64,000 nt of DNA from positions 7,244,288 to 7,308,287 of the forward strand of contig CM021316.1 of assembly GCA_010645155.1 (NCBI GenBank), given 5' to 3'. Each line of letters starts with the position of its first letter. Position 1 is the stretch's first letter. Source of the stretch: Tigriopus japonicus (Eukaryota; Arthropoda; Copepoda; Harpacticoida; Harpacticidae). Under the pieces are notes generated by a model. It had not been told where the DNA came from. It did not search any database and saw nothing but the letters and a program-made list of their open reading frames with translations. A program made the translations under genes and the position numbers. Below, in pieces: positions 37,098 to 50,948 of this stretch.

Positions 37098-39029
37098 ACA
37101 GTCGTGGAACCAAAGTAGTGAGAGTAATAGACGAAGACGAAGAAAAACTGCCAGTGGATGCAGGTACTGTAGATGTTTGTCGGTGTTCCTCAGAAGACTA
37201 CGATGAACACAAAGTTGGAACAAGACCAGAACGGGAAAGATCCTCTTCTAGTTGGATAAGTAAAATACAAGGTGAACGTTCTTGCCACTTAAATTTTTTT
37301 GTTTGATGCTAGTATGTGTGCATTGAAATATGTTGGATATAATTGCACATAAACAAGTCACACGACCCATCGTTCAATAAAATGGACTTGGTTTGATCTG
37401 ATAGTACAGAGGGAGTGTGAGATGGATCAACATCACAAGGAAACGTTTGTCTTCACTTGCTTTCTTTATTCGTTCGTTCGTTGGTACCTCATGAACCCCA
37501 AATGGTTTGGCATTTGAAATTGTAAAATTGTTCCATACAAAGACGAAGGACACCCGTGGGTGGTCTTGAAGGTTCCTAGGTACGTGGGAATGTAGACTGC
37601 CATAGTATGGCCCTTCAAATTTTGTCCCAGCAAATAGTGGAGAGTTGTCCGTTCCAGCTCGACCTCTTTCTCTCTCTCCATCCAACAAGCAACGCCGCTT
37701 GCCACCAGGACTTGTTCGAAGTGGGTCTAAATTATTGAAGTTGATGATGGTGAAGAGGCATAGATGATAATGGAAATGAGAAGGATAGAAGAACTCCTGG
37801 ATGGCAAAAAAGGACCAAGCCGTGTACACACTGCGGACCAACCACGTTCTAAACACACAGAGCAACTCGAAACTACGTAATCCATCAAAGCAATGCGGCA
37901 ATTTTTTACAGGGTGAAAGCATTTTCCATTTCACTCGACGAACCAGGATTCTTTCAGATCTAGAACGATGAAACAATGGCAAACCCAAAGCTTTTCAGCC
38001 TTCCCCATTTTCCAATTAAGGCTGAATGTGACGGAAGAAAGCGAATTGGATTCCCGTCTCAGATACTGCAATAGATTGTTTGTGGTGTTCCAAGTTGCTC
38101 CCAGGTCCCAGATTGATCATGCTCCATTTCCACTTATGATCATCCTGATTTTGGATCCTCATTGTGTCATTACCACTTCTTTCTTCACTCTTCATTTTGT
38201 TGTATTGAAATTTGCTCTTCCCTAAAGCGCTTGGTAGGAAAAGGAAAAGCTGCATGGGATGATTGTTCATCCCTCGGTCGGTTGAAAGTTGAAACAAAGC
38301 CTATAATTAACTCTGAATCAATTTCCCATGCCTCACGTACGTACGGTGCCTAATTGTAGCAAACTGGTAGCACACAAGCTACATACATACTCCATGGAGT
38401 GTACGTTATGTACTAGCAAATAAACACACACACACTCTTGAACCCTCACTGTGAAGGAAGAAACGCGCGGGCGTCATGCATACCAAACGAACTCGCCGCG
38501 TTCATTTTTTTCCCGTTCTAGATATCTCACTTAGAACGAGAAGAAGTCACACTAATCAACCACTAGCCGCAGTGTAGTATTAGTCTGAGGTGTGTGAATC
38601 TCAGTGTGGTCTGGTTGATTCAAGCCTGCCTCGGGAGAGAATTCAAATCTGGTAATGATCTTTTTTGCTCATTTAATTCTCGCTACCTTTCACTTCTCCT
38701 ATCGATCCACTGTTGGAAAAATCGTCCGAAATCAAAGAATCGAGATCAATCACGTGGAACGAAGGGACCCTCGCGATTCAACTCTTTGAATGGACGTACA
38801 TCAGTGGAATTCAAACCGGCTGACCGTTTGCACTCCGGATTTCAGGAGCTGTAACAGATCGATCTGTCCTCGTGCAAAGACATTGTTGCCGTCTTTACAG
38901 TTCAAGGGCTGCTGGAGTTGGATTCTGATTTTCTCAGAATATGAAGGGCTCCTTGGAAATTTGTCATGTTGGCAGGCCATTAGGATCAATTTCACACGAT
39001 CTATGTTCGTAGGAACGTACCTCTACATA

Positions 39030-39050
39030 GTTGGTTGGTTGGTTGGTTGG
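39030..39050. repeat. (TTGG)5 microsatellite
   Basis: Five tandem TTGG units. Confidence 0.9.
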
Positions 39051-40047
39051 TCGGATAGATGGATGAGATGAAGCCCACCAGCTTCTTTGCGTTGGTACTT
39101 GGTACCTCGCTTGACAATCACAGAGTCAACGACCAAGTGACTTGTATGTGTGAGAGTGCACTAGTCAGATATACGTAGTGTCAGTGTGCATTGAAACTTC
39201 CAACTACGGTACGTACTAGAAGTAAATGATGGAAGTCGGAAAGAAAGAATAGAGCGAGGAAGAAGGAAGACTCACTCCTTGGGATCACAGGGGGTAATTA
39301 TGATGATCCATTTCTAACCCAAATTGCTAATTATGACTTACTTACTCACTTACTTACCTTCCATTGACTTTGGATCGTTACAGAGATTTGAGGGTAAGTT
39401 TGGACCCCCGCGAGGATCGCCCAGATATAATTGAAGATGGCCGTGAAAGTTTAAAAAGAGCCTTGATGCTTCTACCAATCCAAACCAATAAGAAAAAGGC
39501 CTAGTTTTGATCTTCAAGGTTCTAGTGAAGTGCAAGGGCGCCTTAATTGGAGCGAGTGTACATGAACTCAATGAATACTATGAACTCGTATCTAGTGGAT
39601 GGCTCCCTGCGTAACTCACTAACCTTAGTACTTCTCTAGCCATCAATTATCAGACGTTGCAGGAAATTAGGGACTGTTTCTTTGTCTGACGAAAGTAGTC
39701 CACGGAATTAGAGGAAACCGAATTGGAATCCTTCTCGCGAGCATTTATTTCTTGAAATAATCAAACAGTTGCCAGTACATGTAGTATGCTGAGAGCGTTT
39801 TCGATCCAAGGTCATCAAACGCTGGTGCATCTTATATTGATTGCTTTCCTCGAATTGAAATCCTTGATCGGTGTGCGTTCAAGATCACTAAATCCCTGGA
39901 GGGCTTCTTCATGCAAAATTCACGTTATGAAAGAGGTTTCTCAATCATCTTTGACCTAAGAAAAGATTGGCTCTCCTAGCTCGAAGATGTGCAAATACAT
40001 TTGACCGTCCAAATGGCCAAAATAAGATCAGACATCGTCCACAAATG

Positions 40048-40070
40048 CAGTCAGTCAGTCAGTCAGTCAG
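40048..40070. repeat. (CAGT)n microsatellite
   Basis: Nearly six tandem CAGT units. Confidence 0.9.
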
Positions 40071-42660
40071 AGTGCTAAATGCGGCTTTGTGGCGATTCGA
40101 CGGATCACGTTTTACGAGTTCAGCGAGCAATGCACATCATTTCAGAGGATTCTATCGACCACAAATTTTACAACAGAGATGAGATGTAATTTTGCTGATA
40201 TAATCTGGAGAGCACAAAGCCATCCATTTGCTCATAAAAGAGGCGATTTGTCGTCGATTTGATGAAATGTGGATCATCTGGATTCTCATCTCCAAGTAAC
40301 AACGAGGAGGAGACACCTTTTTCGTTCGAAATTAGTTGTTCGTGGGAGAATCGGGTCTTTGAGTGGTTTCTTTGGCTAATTTAAGTATGATCAACAAACG
40401 CAAGTGGATGGTAATCAATGGCGGTCGTCGATCATGAGGTGAAAGCCAACAAAAGATTCCCTAAGAGATTTGTTGAGATGCATTGTTCTCGTTAATTCAA
40501 CTCCAAGGTTGACTGGCCGGCCGTCCACAATTACATGTGATAGTGGAGGTGACTGATAACGCAAGTGAATAAAGTAGGAGCAATAGGACGCATGTGTAGG
40601 TAAGTGAGTGTTTGTCGGTTCTGCTCGGGCTAATTCATCCATCCACGCACGCTCCAAGGTCCAAGGAACTAGAATAAATGGTAGTCCATGATCAATTGGA
40701 TCCTGTCATCTTCTCGAGAATAAGAAAAGAAAGAACTTCAGGCGCCCAATTTCAGCTCTTGTCAACGATCGTACTTCGGGACTTTGGGAACGGTCACAAC
40801 GACAACAACAACAATAACAATAACGACGAGTTTGTCGGGTTTGAAGATGAAAAGACGACGAGAACGAGAAAGATGACGACGGAAGACATAAATCCGAGTT
40901 GATTTTGCTTGATCACACTTAGACTAATTTCTTCCACCGAAAAACATCAAGTAAAACTTGTCCACAAAGGTTATGAATGTATGGATAGACGAGTACTGGG
41001 AATTAGGAGAACGAGCATCCGACAAATCATGGTTCCACGCCAATCAGGAAGGCCATGGATGAGACTTGGAGTCTTGACTGACGTGGAGGAGCTTACTCGC
41101 GTTTATGGTCTGATTCGGGAAATTGCATCATCTTGGTGCAATTTGGACAAAGATGACACCCCACACGACGTGTGCACGAGCAGGATTGGGACGGCCTACA
41201 AATGCATTCGTCTTTGTCCGATTGCTCTGCCTCGTAGTAGTTCTCTTAACAAGCGTTGCTTGACTCATCACTTTGCATGGGTAACATCAAAACTCAAATT
41301 CTGTATTTTCCAAGCGTTTTCCATCTTCTTCTTCTTCGTCGACATACGTTCCTACTGTAGTCGTTTTGCGGAAGCTGAATGGTGGCTACTTTTGACTTTT
41401 TTGACAAAGCCAAAGTGCACTGGATTTCCGATTTGAAACTGAAAGATCCCTCCGAGTTTTAGGTGTCCGCCAATCAATTCTTTGTCTTTAGTCCGTTCGC
41501 TTCAGCGTGAGTTTGCACCACGGATTCAATGAAAGCTCCAGCAACACGGAATGGAAGGAGGCGGATCGCTTAATCTGCTCTGGAATGTTACCTCACCAAC
41601 GAGAAAGCTATTTTCTGGCGCCATTTGGTACACATTCGCCACACTCATTACACTCGAGTAACGAAGCGACATATCGGTGAGATGATGATCATGATCATGA
41701 TGATGAAGACGACGACAAATGTGATGTGAACGGTATTGTTCTGGGATTCAAAAGCGTTGCAGTGCAAGAATGGGTGTCAGCTTCACATGAGAAGTTCGAT
41801 CTGTTTGATCGTTGACTGATTCAGAATTCTCAACCAACCTGACATGGGAAGGACGAGGATAAAGGAGAAGACCCTCGTGATCATTTGCTTCGCATTTCAT
41901 CGTGACTCATCAATGAGCCGAGCAATTATATGGCCAACCTTGATCGCCATTCAATGCACGTGCAAATGGCTGTCAAAAATATGAAGTAAAAACACCTTGG
42001 GTGTGGAACTGTGCCAACTTGTGTCAAAATCCGTCGTCGTAGGCGTTTGATTTGGATTCCTAGTGGCCGCTAATCACAGCCATGAATGCAAGTTAGCCCA
42101 CAGGTAATAATGGCAAGATCATTTGGGCTCAACCATCGATCGTGAGGCACATCAAAATCTGAGACCCGCACGTATTCTGATGAATCTGGGTACAGTAGTC
42201 GTTCAATTTGGTGGTTGGGAGCGGCTTGACTCGGAAATGAAAGCAGGTTCACAGGGGCCCTCGGATTTGCCGACGATCAACCCTCAAGCCTGGGAACTTT
42301 GGAGTTGTCCGTTGGTGACCTTTAGGAAATAGGTTTTGAGGTCCTTTTGATGAAGCGGCTAAACCTTCATGACTGTTGTGCCCTACCGATGCCTTTCGTC
42401 CAACAATCATCTTTTTCATCGGGAAGTCTTCCAGTAGGAGGGATACAGTATGCGCATGCAGTGACTGCTTCCTAAAGGTTGGATGTGAAATTGATTTTTA
42501 TGGTCTCTGAGAAGCAAGAGGAGGAGGGAGGATGACAATGACGACGACGATGAGAGCCTCTCAGATTTTGGTCGTTTTCTGTTGTCTCTGAGAAAAGGTA
42601 CCCATATGTTGCAGATACTTACTACGTAACTGCTCATCTGTCTTTGTTCAACGAGCGCGT

Positions 42661-42691
42661 GTGAGTGAGTGAGTGAGTGAGTGAGTGAGTG
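42661..42691. repeat. (GTGA)7 microsatellite
   Basis: Over seven tandem GTGA units, among the longest perfect tetranucleotide tracts here. Confidence 0.9.
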
Positions 42692-43662
42692 CAAATCACA
42701 AATCGTGTGGTTCTGAGAACTTGGCCAAACCATGCATCCGAAGTCTAAGCCATTTCGAGTCCACGTGAACGAGTGTGATGAGTGTGTGAGGCGGAGAGCA
42801 GAGCACTCCAAAATCTGGCATCAATATCACTTGGGACTCGGTGACTAAGAGAAAGACAGAACAGAGAACTTGACAGGAAGGAAACCCAATCATCGTCTCA
42901 TGCTCACATACATACAATGGCCAAGACGTAATGTGGATTCGAAACGGAGGAGACCATGCAAAATGCACATGCGGATGGCGGTGCCTTCGTTTTGCTCTCA
43001 TTCTTCGAGAAACATAAGCATGTTCGGGCCATCTATTATTTTCTGCCCCCAGAAGCCGGAATCCATCTGGGCCATCCTCGGGCAATACTCGAACTTGGAC
43101 AAGAAGCCCATTCCATGGCTCACTTGATCATCGGGTTGGACGCCAACTGTACTTGTCATGCCTGATTTCTCGCAGGAGTTCTCACTGCTCATGTAACCCA
43201 GATGTCATTGATTGCATACCGTTCGTTGTCACTCTAATCGTGATGAACAAAGCCAAAGTCATTTATTTGACCATGATTGCGGATGTACCCGTCCAGCTGG
43301 CCTTGTTCATTTGAATTAAGTGTAAAAAGTGCAATCCTTGTGAAAGTTACATCTTTTGTTCGTGCATCTTGATCAAGACAAAATAAGGAAAGGAATATTA
43401 ATACGCCAGATCAACTTAATACGTTTACATTCATTCTGAGACAACTTGAACCCACATTCCTGATCACCTACAGTCCTCGTTGGCCAAGATTGTCATTAAG
43501 ATCTCCATTTTCTTGCCATTGATGGCTTTGGTTCCTGCCGATCTTCTCGATGGATGCAATCATTTGAGTGGCCACCAATTTTCCCACATCTCGCATTCTC
43601 CGAGACAACTTTGAGCCTTAACCAAGATATTGCCGTTGGGTACGTTGGGCCCTCTTGTAAGA

Positions 43663-43690
43663 GCACACACACACACACACACATACACAC
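43663..43690. repeat. (AC)n microsatellite
   Basis: AC dinucleotides with one AT interruption. Confidence 0.9.
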
Positions 43691-45455
43691 AATCAGATAC
43701 TTCAAAGGCCTCACCTCCCGGTGATTGGCTTGAAATGGTTGAAATTGGCGCCGCTCGGGCTTCCTTAAACAGTGCGACATTGGCTGTTGTTGGCTCTTGT
43801 GGGATTGGACAGCATCAAGTGAATAATGCTCATGCCTGCCAAACCATAGTGATTATTTATGATGGGGGAGAGCCCAAGAGCCAAGAGAGACAACGAGAGG
43901 AAGATAGCAGAAAGAAAGAAAGAAAGAAGGAAGGGAGCCACCATGATCTCATTGAAGACGGAGAATGTCGTTGGCCAGAGCACGCATGCACACGGCCAGC
44001 TACCACGTACGTATGGTTGATACATAAAAATGCATTCGAACCAACGAACTCTGAATTAGGCTGGGAACTTTTTTCCCCATCGTGAACATCATCCGGTTCA
44101 AAATGTTCTTCTTGAAGCGCAAGATGGATTTTCAAGCCCCAACGGGATGTTTCTTTCAAATCGTAATGAGACACTGAGGGCCACGAGTGTGTTCTCACAA
44201 TCCCAACCAATCTTATGATTCTTTACGTTCTTTATGATTTTTTTGTGCGGAATGTGGGCAAATCTCTACTAACTGTCTTTTTTTACAAGGCGATAAGTGT
44301 GGATTTTTGTTTACCCCGTTTTACTCTCTTTGTCTTCAATCTTTCTCCGTCAATCCCCTTTTCTCCATACCAACATTTTACATTTCATTTTCTGCCTTAA
44401 TAAGACTGACTATTCCTCCAATCACCATACTTTCATTACCGAACGCCCTTTGAATCAATGTCCTTTTAACATTCGAGAGTTCGAGCCACTCAAGACAGGT
44501 TTGTATTTACAATTATTTCGTTTATATTCTATTCAATAGGAAACCGTTTTCGCATTACCCGAGTCTTTTCATTATCTGCCATTGAATTGCGATGGGACGC
44601 ATTATTTGATAGTAAGGCAATTAACAAAAAATGTTTGTTAATTGTGTATTAAACTCCTGGACATAGTAAGGCTAGGATAAATTCACACAATATACGTACC
44701 TACCATGTTTCAAACCATGTTATCCCTGGGATGGTTGTTTTCTAAACAGAGCTTTGTGTCTGGGTAGGATTAGATCGCTTCCTCAATTTGCCTGAATAGA
44801 GATTACAAAGCTATGGAATTTGCGACAAAAACCAACGATGAACGCCTCAATGGCCCGTGTGCAGGGGATCTTATTCTATGTACTGGAATAAGACTGTTCG
44901 TACATGTGATGCCTTAGCTCCCCCCCCCCCATAAAGTTTGCCTCTATGACAATGGGCTAGGACAACTGCCATGGAATGGGAAAATGATGAAGTTCTTTTG
45001 CTTCGTCTTTGGTTGGCTTATCTTGGCCTTGTAATCCAGGCGAGTTTCTTCTCAAAGCATTGGGATCAAAAAATCACCACCCGCCTACCCAAGTGTACAT
45101 GTAATTCTTTTGGCTGGCTATTTGAGGTTGGCAGCTTTTCTCAAAGCTCTCCTGGATTCTTCTTTCTTTCTTGTTCGTCTGCCTCTTTGATTCCAAATCT
45201 CGTTCATCGACCGTCGTAGTCTTATGTGTAGTACGTATGCAAAGCGGATGAGTATGTACAGTATATATATTGTACTGCAATACACATTCTTAAGAGCAGT
45301 AGTTGTTGAAAAGGACTCATTTGGGATGAAAAAAGAAGAGGATTCCAGTCTGGAATAAAATGCTAAGTATTCTTTTGTGTGTGTGAGAGGGAGAGAGCAC
45401 CAAATCGCAGGACTTGCCACGGAAAAATCTTGGAGAAAAAAGAAGCAAAAAACGG

Positions 45456-45475
45456 ACGACTGGTCGTCCAGTCGT
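45456..45475. repeat. 8-bp stem hairpin
   Basis: ACGACTGG, loop TCGT, CCAGTCGT. An A-run precedes it and a T-run follows. Confidence 0.7.
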
Positions 45476-46417
45476 TTTTGTTCGGATTGAATTACCGGGT
45501 AGATGAGGTTCTCTCAACGAAGAGCAACAGGGTGCGGCGGTGAGGCCACGCGAAACAGGATGAACACGTTCCGTTCCCCCAAGATTCTGGGAGCAACCCA
45601 ACCCAGAGAGTGATGATTGGCTGATGGTAATCATCATCATGATGAACCTCCTCATAATCCTCGTTGTCATCGGACACTATGATTCGGGATTCCAAGCGCC
45701 ACTCTCCTCATTCCGTGAGATATTTTCCCTGCCCCATCCTTGGATGATGATCTTGAGGAAGATGAAGTAGAAGAGAGGGTTAGTGGGGAGTAGGAGTCCT
45801 CGAGAACGGGGACTGGCATTCCAGAAAGTCAAGACAGACAAACATTGCGGGCAATTTTCAGCTCCACTTGATAGGGGTGTCTGTCCACCGGCATTTCGTC
45901 TTGAGTGAATGGGGGTAATGGTGGGATGGAGTGTTCTAATAACAAACAAGTCCAAGGAGGAGTTGCTTCCGTGTCAAAAATGATTCTCGAGAGCCAGGGT
46001 AGGAATGTGGCATTGTACCACCCCGGGCATTAAAACTACGGGAAAAAGATGTTATGTATCAGTATACAAGACTCGATGCATTCTAAAATTGCGAAATTTT
46101 CTGTGTACACAATTTCGTTAAGATACAGATTAGGTTAAGTTAGATTAAGTTAAAAGTGTGGAAATTGAAAGCTCAAATGAAAGAGCGATAAGAAAATCGC
46201 TCGTAACAGAAATTAGAGTGTAGAGTAGAACTGCAATACACCATTCATTACTAAGAAAAACTTAAATAACTTCAGGGATGCTATTACCTTCCTGGTTGCA
46301 CAATGTAGTGGTTCACGGTTGAAATTAAGTGTGTGGTGCTTCTTCTTTGTTCCAATTGTTTTTGGTTGGTCATGCTTTCTTTGGAATAAAACTTTCCGAT
46401 TGGTTGTCCCCTTAAAA

Positions 46418-46654
46418 CAGGCCTCGGCAACCGCTTTTGGGTCAAAACCCACCAAATTCCACTTTTCGTAGTCAGGGGCCCTCCAAACAGATCCTAGTAA
46501 GTTCATGGGGGCCCACATATTTTTTACCAAAGATCTCTGGGCCCATCAGTACAGAACTATGGATGCTCTTGGGGCCCACTATTTTGTACTTATCCCACAG
46601 CTCCTGGACCCACCCACGACCACCACCCTTGGGCCCAGTGGTTGCCGACCCCTG
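46418..46654. mobile_element. Short hAT-type MITE with internal GGGCCC repeats
   Basis: The ends are CAGGCCTCGGCAACCGC on the left and, read inward from the right, CAGGGGTCGGCAACCAC, which agree at 14 of 17 bases. CAGnGGTCGGCAAnC is a common hAT terminus. The 237-bp interior repeats GGGCCCA-like words near 46508, 46548, 46571 and 46629, about every 25-55 bases. Target-site duplication is not convincing (CCTTAAAA against CTTTTCAC). There is no coding capacity. Confidence 0.6.
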
Positions 46655-47004
46655 CTTTTCACCAACACCAACATGAAATGATGTGAACCCGCTTTCTGTG
46701 ATATTTGCTCGATCATATCCAAAGTCCAACGTTTTAGAACCTGAGGTCTGATACAGCCATACCAATACGTGGATGGAGCCATCGAAAAATCCAATAACCA
46801 TGTTAAGAAATGCTACAGATTGAAAACGCAAGTAAAACACAATGACATAGAGTCCAAATTGTTTGTAGACTCTTGATCAAAACATTTTGCCTCCCCCTCA
46901 TTAGTTGATACTCTTTATTCTCAAGTCAGACTGTCCTCGATCTTTGTCATGCCTTGATGCATTCCCCAATCAAGGCGTTTGTCAACACTTGGAATCTGAG
47001 GAGA

Positions 47005-47035
47005 CCATCCATCCATCTATCTATCTATCTATCTA
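47005..47035. repeat. (ATCC)n-(ATCT)n microsatellite
   Basis: Two CATC units followed by about five CTAT units. Confidence 0.85.
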
Positions 47036-47875
47036 CATATCTACCCTTTGAACCATCTACCTAGCCATCATGGATGGAGAAGTTAACGAAGAGTTGTTGG
47101 GGGAATAGAGATCAACCGATTGAAGTTCGAAGCAGCCTCTCCTCCAATGTTCTCGTTGCTGCTCTTCTCGCTCAACCAACGGCTCGACTAGTCCGGAAAA
47201 AATGAACAATTGAGAGTCTAATTCAATGAGCCAACAACAATGCCCAAGGAATGCCCGTAGCATAAGAAGACGATGAATTCCCATTCGGGTTCCTTTTCAA
47301 GTTCGTCAGCTTCTTGTATTACCCTATACTTAGCCACCAGTTCTTTCGGCCACGCAAGCTTGCTTTGCTACTACCATGAATACTCGAGATGTGAGCACTC
47401 AGACTTGATTTCGAACGATGTCGGCTGTCGGAAACTGGATCGGAAAAATGATATTCAATTGATTCCGGGCTTGAATAAAGAAATCAAAGCACCTTGGTTG
47501 ACATTTCGGCCATGGATGTCATTTGTTGTTTTCCTCCAACCGATGCGAGGGTTTTGAAACTCAAAGAAGAGATCAATTTTGGCAAACACCGAAAAAAAAC
47601 TTACTAAATATCAGGCCATTCTGTTTTGTCCCAAACCCCGCAATTCAAGAAAATTCGATCAAATATCCTTCCGAGAGATCCACCCACCACTTAACGAGGA
47701 GCTCGTCGTCTGTCCGTGTGCCATCATCAAACTCCATCCAGAATTCACATGGACGACTCAAAGAAAGTGCCTACTTTTAAGATCTGTCAAGTCGTATTGA
47801 ATATGGCTTTTTCATCCTGACTAGCTGCCCTCTTCAATTTGATATCGTGTCCCTCCCTTTTCCGATCAATGGATG

Positions 47876-47897
47876 ATGACGACGACGACGACGACGA
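47876..47897. repeat. (GAC)7 microsatellite
   Basis: Seven GAC units following ATGG/ATG units. Confidence 0.9.
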
Positions 47898-50069
47898 TAT
47901 ACTCAATGACTGAGTGGCTGACTGACTGGATGGATACATCCATGGATGAATGGCAGGCAGTACACTAACTGATTCGAGGGAAAAACTCATTCAACAGTCG
48001 CTTCTTTCTTTCCTGGAGCGCCGTGAAATTTGACAAGGAAATGATCATTCAGCTCAAAAGGCGCTCGAAATGTCAAATCTCGAGAGAAAAGAAGAGCACG
48101 AACGGTGACATCTTTGCACTTACTAGAAATAAAAAAAAGCACAACCTGCTAGCTAACGTTGTTCGACAAGTACTCCTTTGGCAATTGTATCTAATGTGAT
48201 GTGTTTAACCGTGAACAAACTGATTCATAACTACCATGCGAGAATCCAAAAGAAGCATTGGTAGGCAGAAAAGTCCGTTGATATTTGAAGATGTCGCTGG
48301 CTTCATGGGGACGAAAATGAAATGCAGAGGAAGACGAAGATGATAGTAACAGCAACACCAACATCTCCAACATGATGAGACCGTTGATCCTTTTCCTCTC
48401 CTTTATACTCTTCCCTGCTCATGAGCCACAATCCACATGTGCAATTCATGCATTCAAGAAAAAGCCCCTTCTTCCTTTGGGTTCGCTCATTCCCTATTTT
48501 GCTCCCTCAATCTTTCTTTCCTTGGGCTGTGACATGTTGGTGATCACATTGAGTTCGTTTGTAGATGCGGTTCTTGATGTATGAGCAAATCCTCTTTTTT
48601 TCTCTCTCCTGCTTCGCCTTATCAAGATTCACCAACTGATAGCACCATCCCGTCCGTCATCGTCAACCATCTAGTAACCAACCAACCTATTGGTAGAGAC
48701 GAGCAAATATAGTGTCTTTGAAGCCTTTGGTGATGCAAGATGGGAGCAAGACGGTAGAGAAGAAAGGGAGAGAGCATGGAACTGCAAAACCCAACAGACC
48801 ATCTTGGAGTTCTGAACGGGTAATCATGGCTTGCCCCATTGGCTTTGTCATATCCTCCGAAGATATTCTGGTGGTATAATGTGATACATGTCCCCAACGT
48901 ACATGTTGCGTCTCGTGGCTTTGGAGATTTGAACGCCCATTTCCTTACAAATCACACGAGAATGTAAGTGCTCTTGTTCTTCTCAAATGCTTGGGTCTTT
49001 TTACGCACATGCACATACTAGTGTCTCCAAATTCAGTTGAGGAGCCTCTCAACGTACGTTGGGAACTCCACCGGTTGCTTGCCTCATATTCTCCTAGATT
49101 CTCCGTCTTCTTCCTTTCCTTTCCTCCTCCTTCTCTTTTTCTCCGGTTATCCTCCCTTGGGTGATGAAAGAAAGAGAGCCAAATCGAAAGAAGCCGTTGA
49201 AGATTACCCTCCGAAGTGAATCCCACCAAAGAGAGGCGTTCGCCAAGGAACCTGGCTTGAGCCAACATCCGCCAACAACAGAAGAAAGGAAAACGGAGAC
49301 GCAGGAGAAAAAAAGGAAGACAGTCGCGAAGAAACGTAACGAGCCCCACGTGCGACAAATCCCAACGTATTTTTCGATGCTTCGATGAGTTCCAAAGAGA
49401 TTGGACAATGCTTAGAAAAAGCCTCTCTTGAGCACGGGTCTTCAAGTCAAGAAGTGGAAGACGGACGGATGACAGGCATCAGCCGACATAAGCCATTGCA
49501 GCATACCTAGGTAAAGCAGGGTTAGTTGAACTCGTTCGCAAAGTTCACTGCAAACAAACTATGGTTCTAAACTCATCCACATTAAAAGGTTCAATAGATC
49601 TTTAGCGTTTTGAGATGTTGATTATTCGAAGGCATGCCTGAACTTAAGATCTCGTGAGAAAACTAGAGCGCGTAGGAACTTCCCGGGTCCAATTAGTGCA
49701 CCTCGTCGAGCAGGCATGAAAAGAAATTCGTTGCTTTCCTCCGATGGAATTGGAATCCCAATTCTTTTCTTTGGCACCTTATCAGAGGACCAATGCCAGT
49801 CTTTTGTAAGTCTCGCCTTCTTTATTTAAATCCACCGTTTCTGGTCCTTTAGTTCATGTCAAATTACTCCGAAGTAGTGACAATCGTCGTTGTACATACG
49901 TAGCTCACGTTGAACATAGTTGGTATTGGACTGGATGGGAAATTGCTTTCATTACTGGTCATTTGGCCTCAGAAGGCAGAACGAGAATGAAAGAAGGAGA
50001 TTACCCTACTCACCAGCCAATACTTGGTAGTGGTCGTATTCATCTCTTGAATGAGTTTTGTAAGCATGA

Positions 50070-50288
50070 GTGATCACAGCTACGGTTGGGAGTTGCCTGG
50101 TCGTGTTATTAGTACCTACAGTAGTATGTACACTCCCCACAGTTCCTAAGGAACGAGCAAAGGAAGACGATGAACAAGAAGAAGAAGCATTTGCCAGTAG
50201 TCAGAGGAGTAAAAGGCTCTTTTCTCTCTGGAGGAACAAGGGTGTCAAAGACGCGCCGAAGGATTTTGCTTTTATGCCGGATAATTAG
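50070..50288 (+). other. Short open frame with hydrophobic then charged segments (possible secreted-peptide exon)
   Basis: The frame encodes a hydrophobic run (SCLVVLLVPTVVC), then an acidic linker (EDDEQEEE), a basic site RSKR and a short C-terminal segment ending AFMPDN before TAG. This order resembles a small prepropeptide. However, the frame begins at GTG directly after an in-frame TGA, and its only Met is near the end. It would need an upstream exon, for example through the CACAG ending at 50079, which lacks a good pyrimidine tract. I do not recognise any known neuropeptide in it. Confidence 0.15.
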
Positions 50289-50948
50289 GCTACATAGGAA
50301 GTAAGTCCCACAGTTCGGAGAGTAAAGCACTGCTCTGCTCACTCAGAAACTCACTCACGAGAAAAGGGAAGTGGCTAATGGTCGTTCAACGTGGTCGTCG
50401 AGTGGAGAAACATTTGTTAATTCATTCACATTACACAATGTTTCGTCGTTTCACTCATGATTGGTCAACATGCAGCATCCTCAAAGAACACAAAGAAGAA
50501 CAGAGGGAACCAACCAACCCAAACCGTGCACAACAAAAAAACCAAAAACGGCGACATCATTGCGCTAATAACATGTGTCAAGTCGTAATTCTCTTTGAGT
50601 ACCCACTAAGCTAACAAAGTCGAACTCAAAATTACGAGTCAACTCAAAGAAGAAGAGGAAGAAAAGAAGGGAACATCTCTTTTTTTCTTCTGTTGGACCA
50701 ACAACTCCCCAAATCTCCTCCTTTTTCTCCGAGATCAGTCTGTCTTCGAGCTCAAGCGAGCGTGAGTTTGTGGAAGACTCATTTTGTCCTGTAAAAAGTA
50801 CAACGCCAACCAGTACTTGTCGGCATAATAAGTTAAACAAAAGAGGCGCTTCTGTGACAACAACAACTATTGCGCTCACACTGAAGAACATCTTTAGCTT
50901 TTTTCCGAACACTGGCCAAAAAGTAAACCAATAGTTATGGCTTGAACA

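Larger units (their letters stand above)
36121..46417. other. Noncoding stretch, no gene supported
   Basis: Frames of 204 codons (37374-37988, minus) and 175 codons (40909-41436, plus) exist but show no family motif, no suitable splice sites that I could find, and Ser/Leu/Phe/Arg-rich composition as expected by chance. Confidence 0.5.

Noticed and set aside
37374..37988. 204-codon minus-strand frame
   Set aside because: No recognisable domain, no start or splice context, and only slightly above the chance length for this window.
40909..41436. 175-codon plus-strand frame
   Set aside because: No family signature, and it crosses a CTT-rich stretch that gives a Phe run. It is consistent with chance.
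42661..42691. Regularly repeated units considered as a CRISPR-like or satellite array
   Set aside because: It is a simple GTGA microsatellite with no spacers; the context is eukaryotic.
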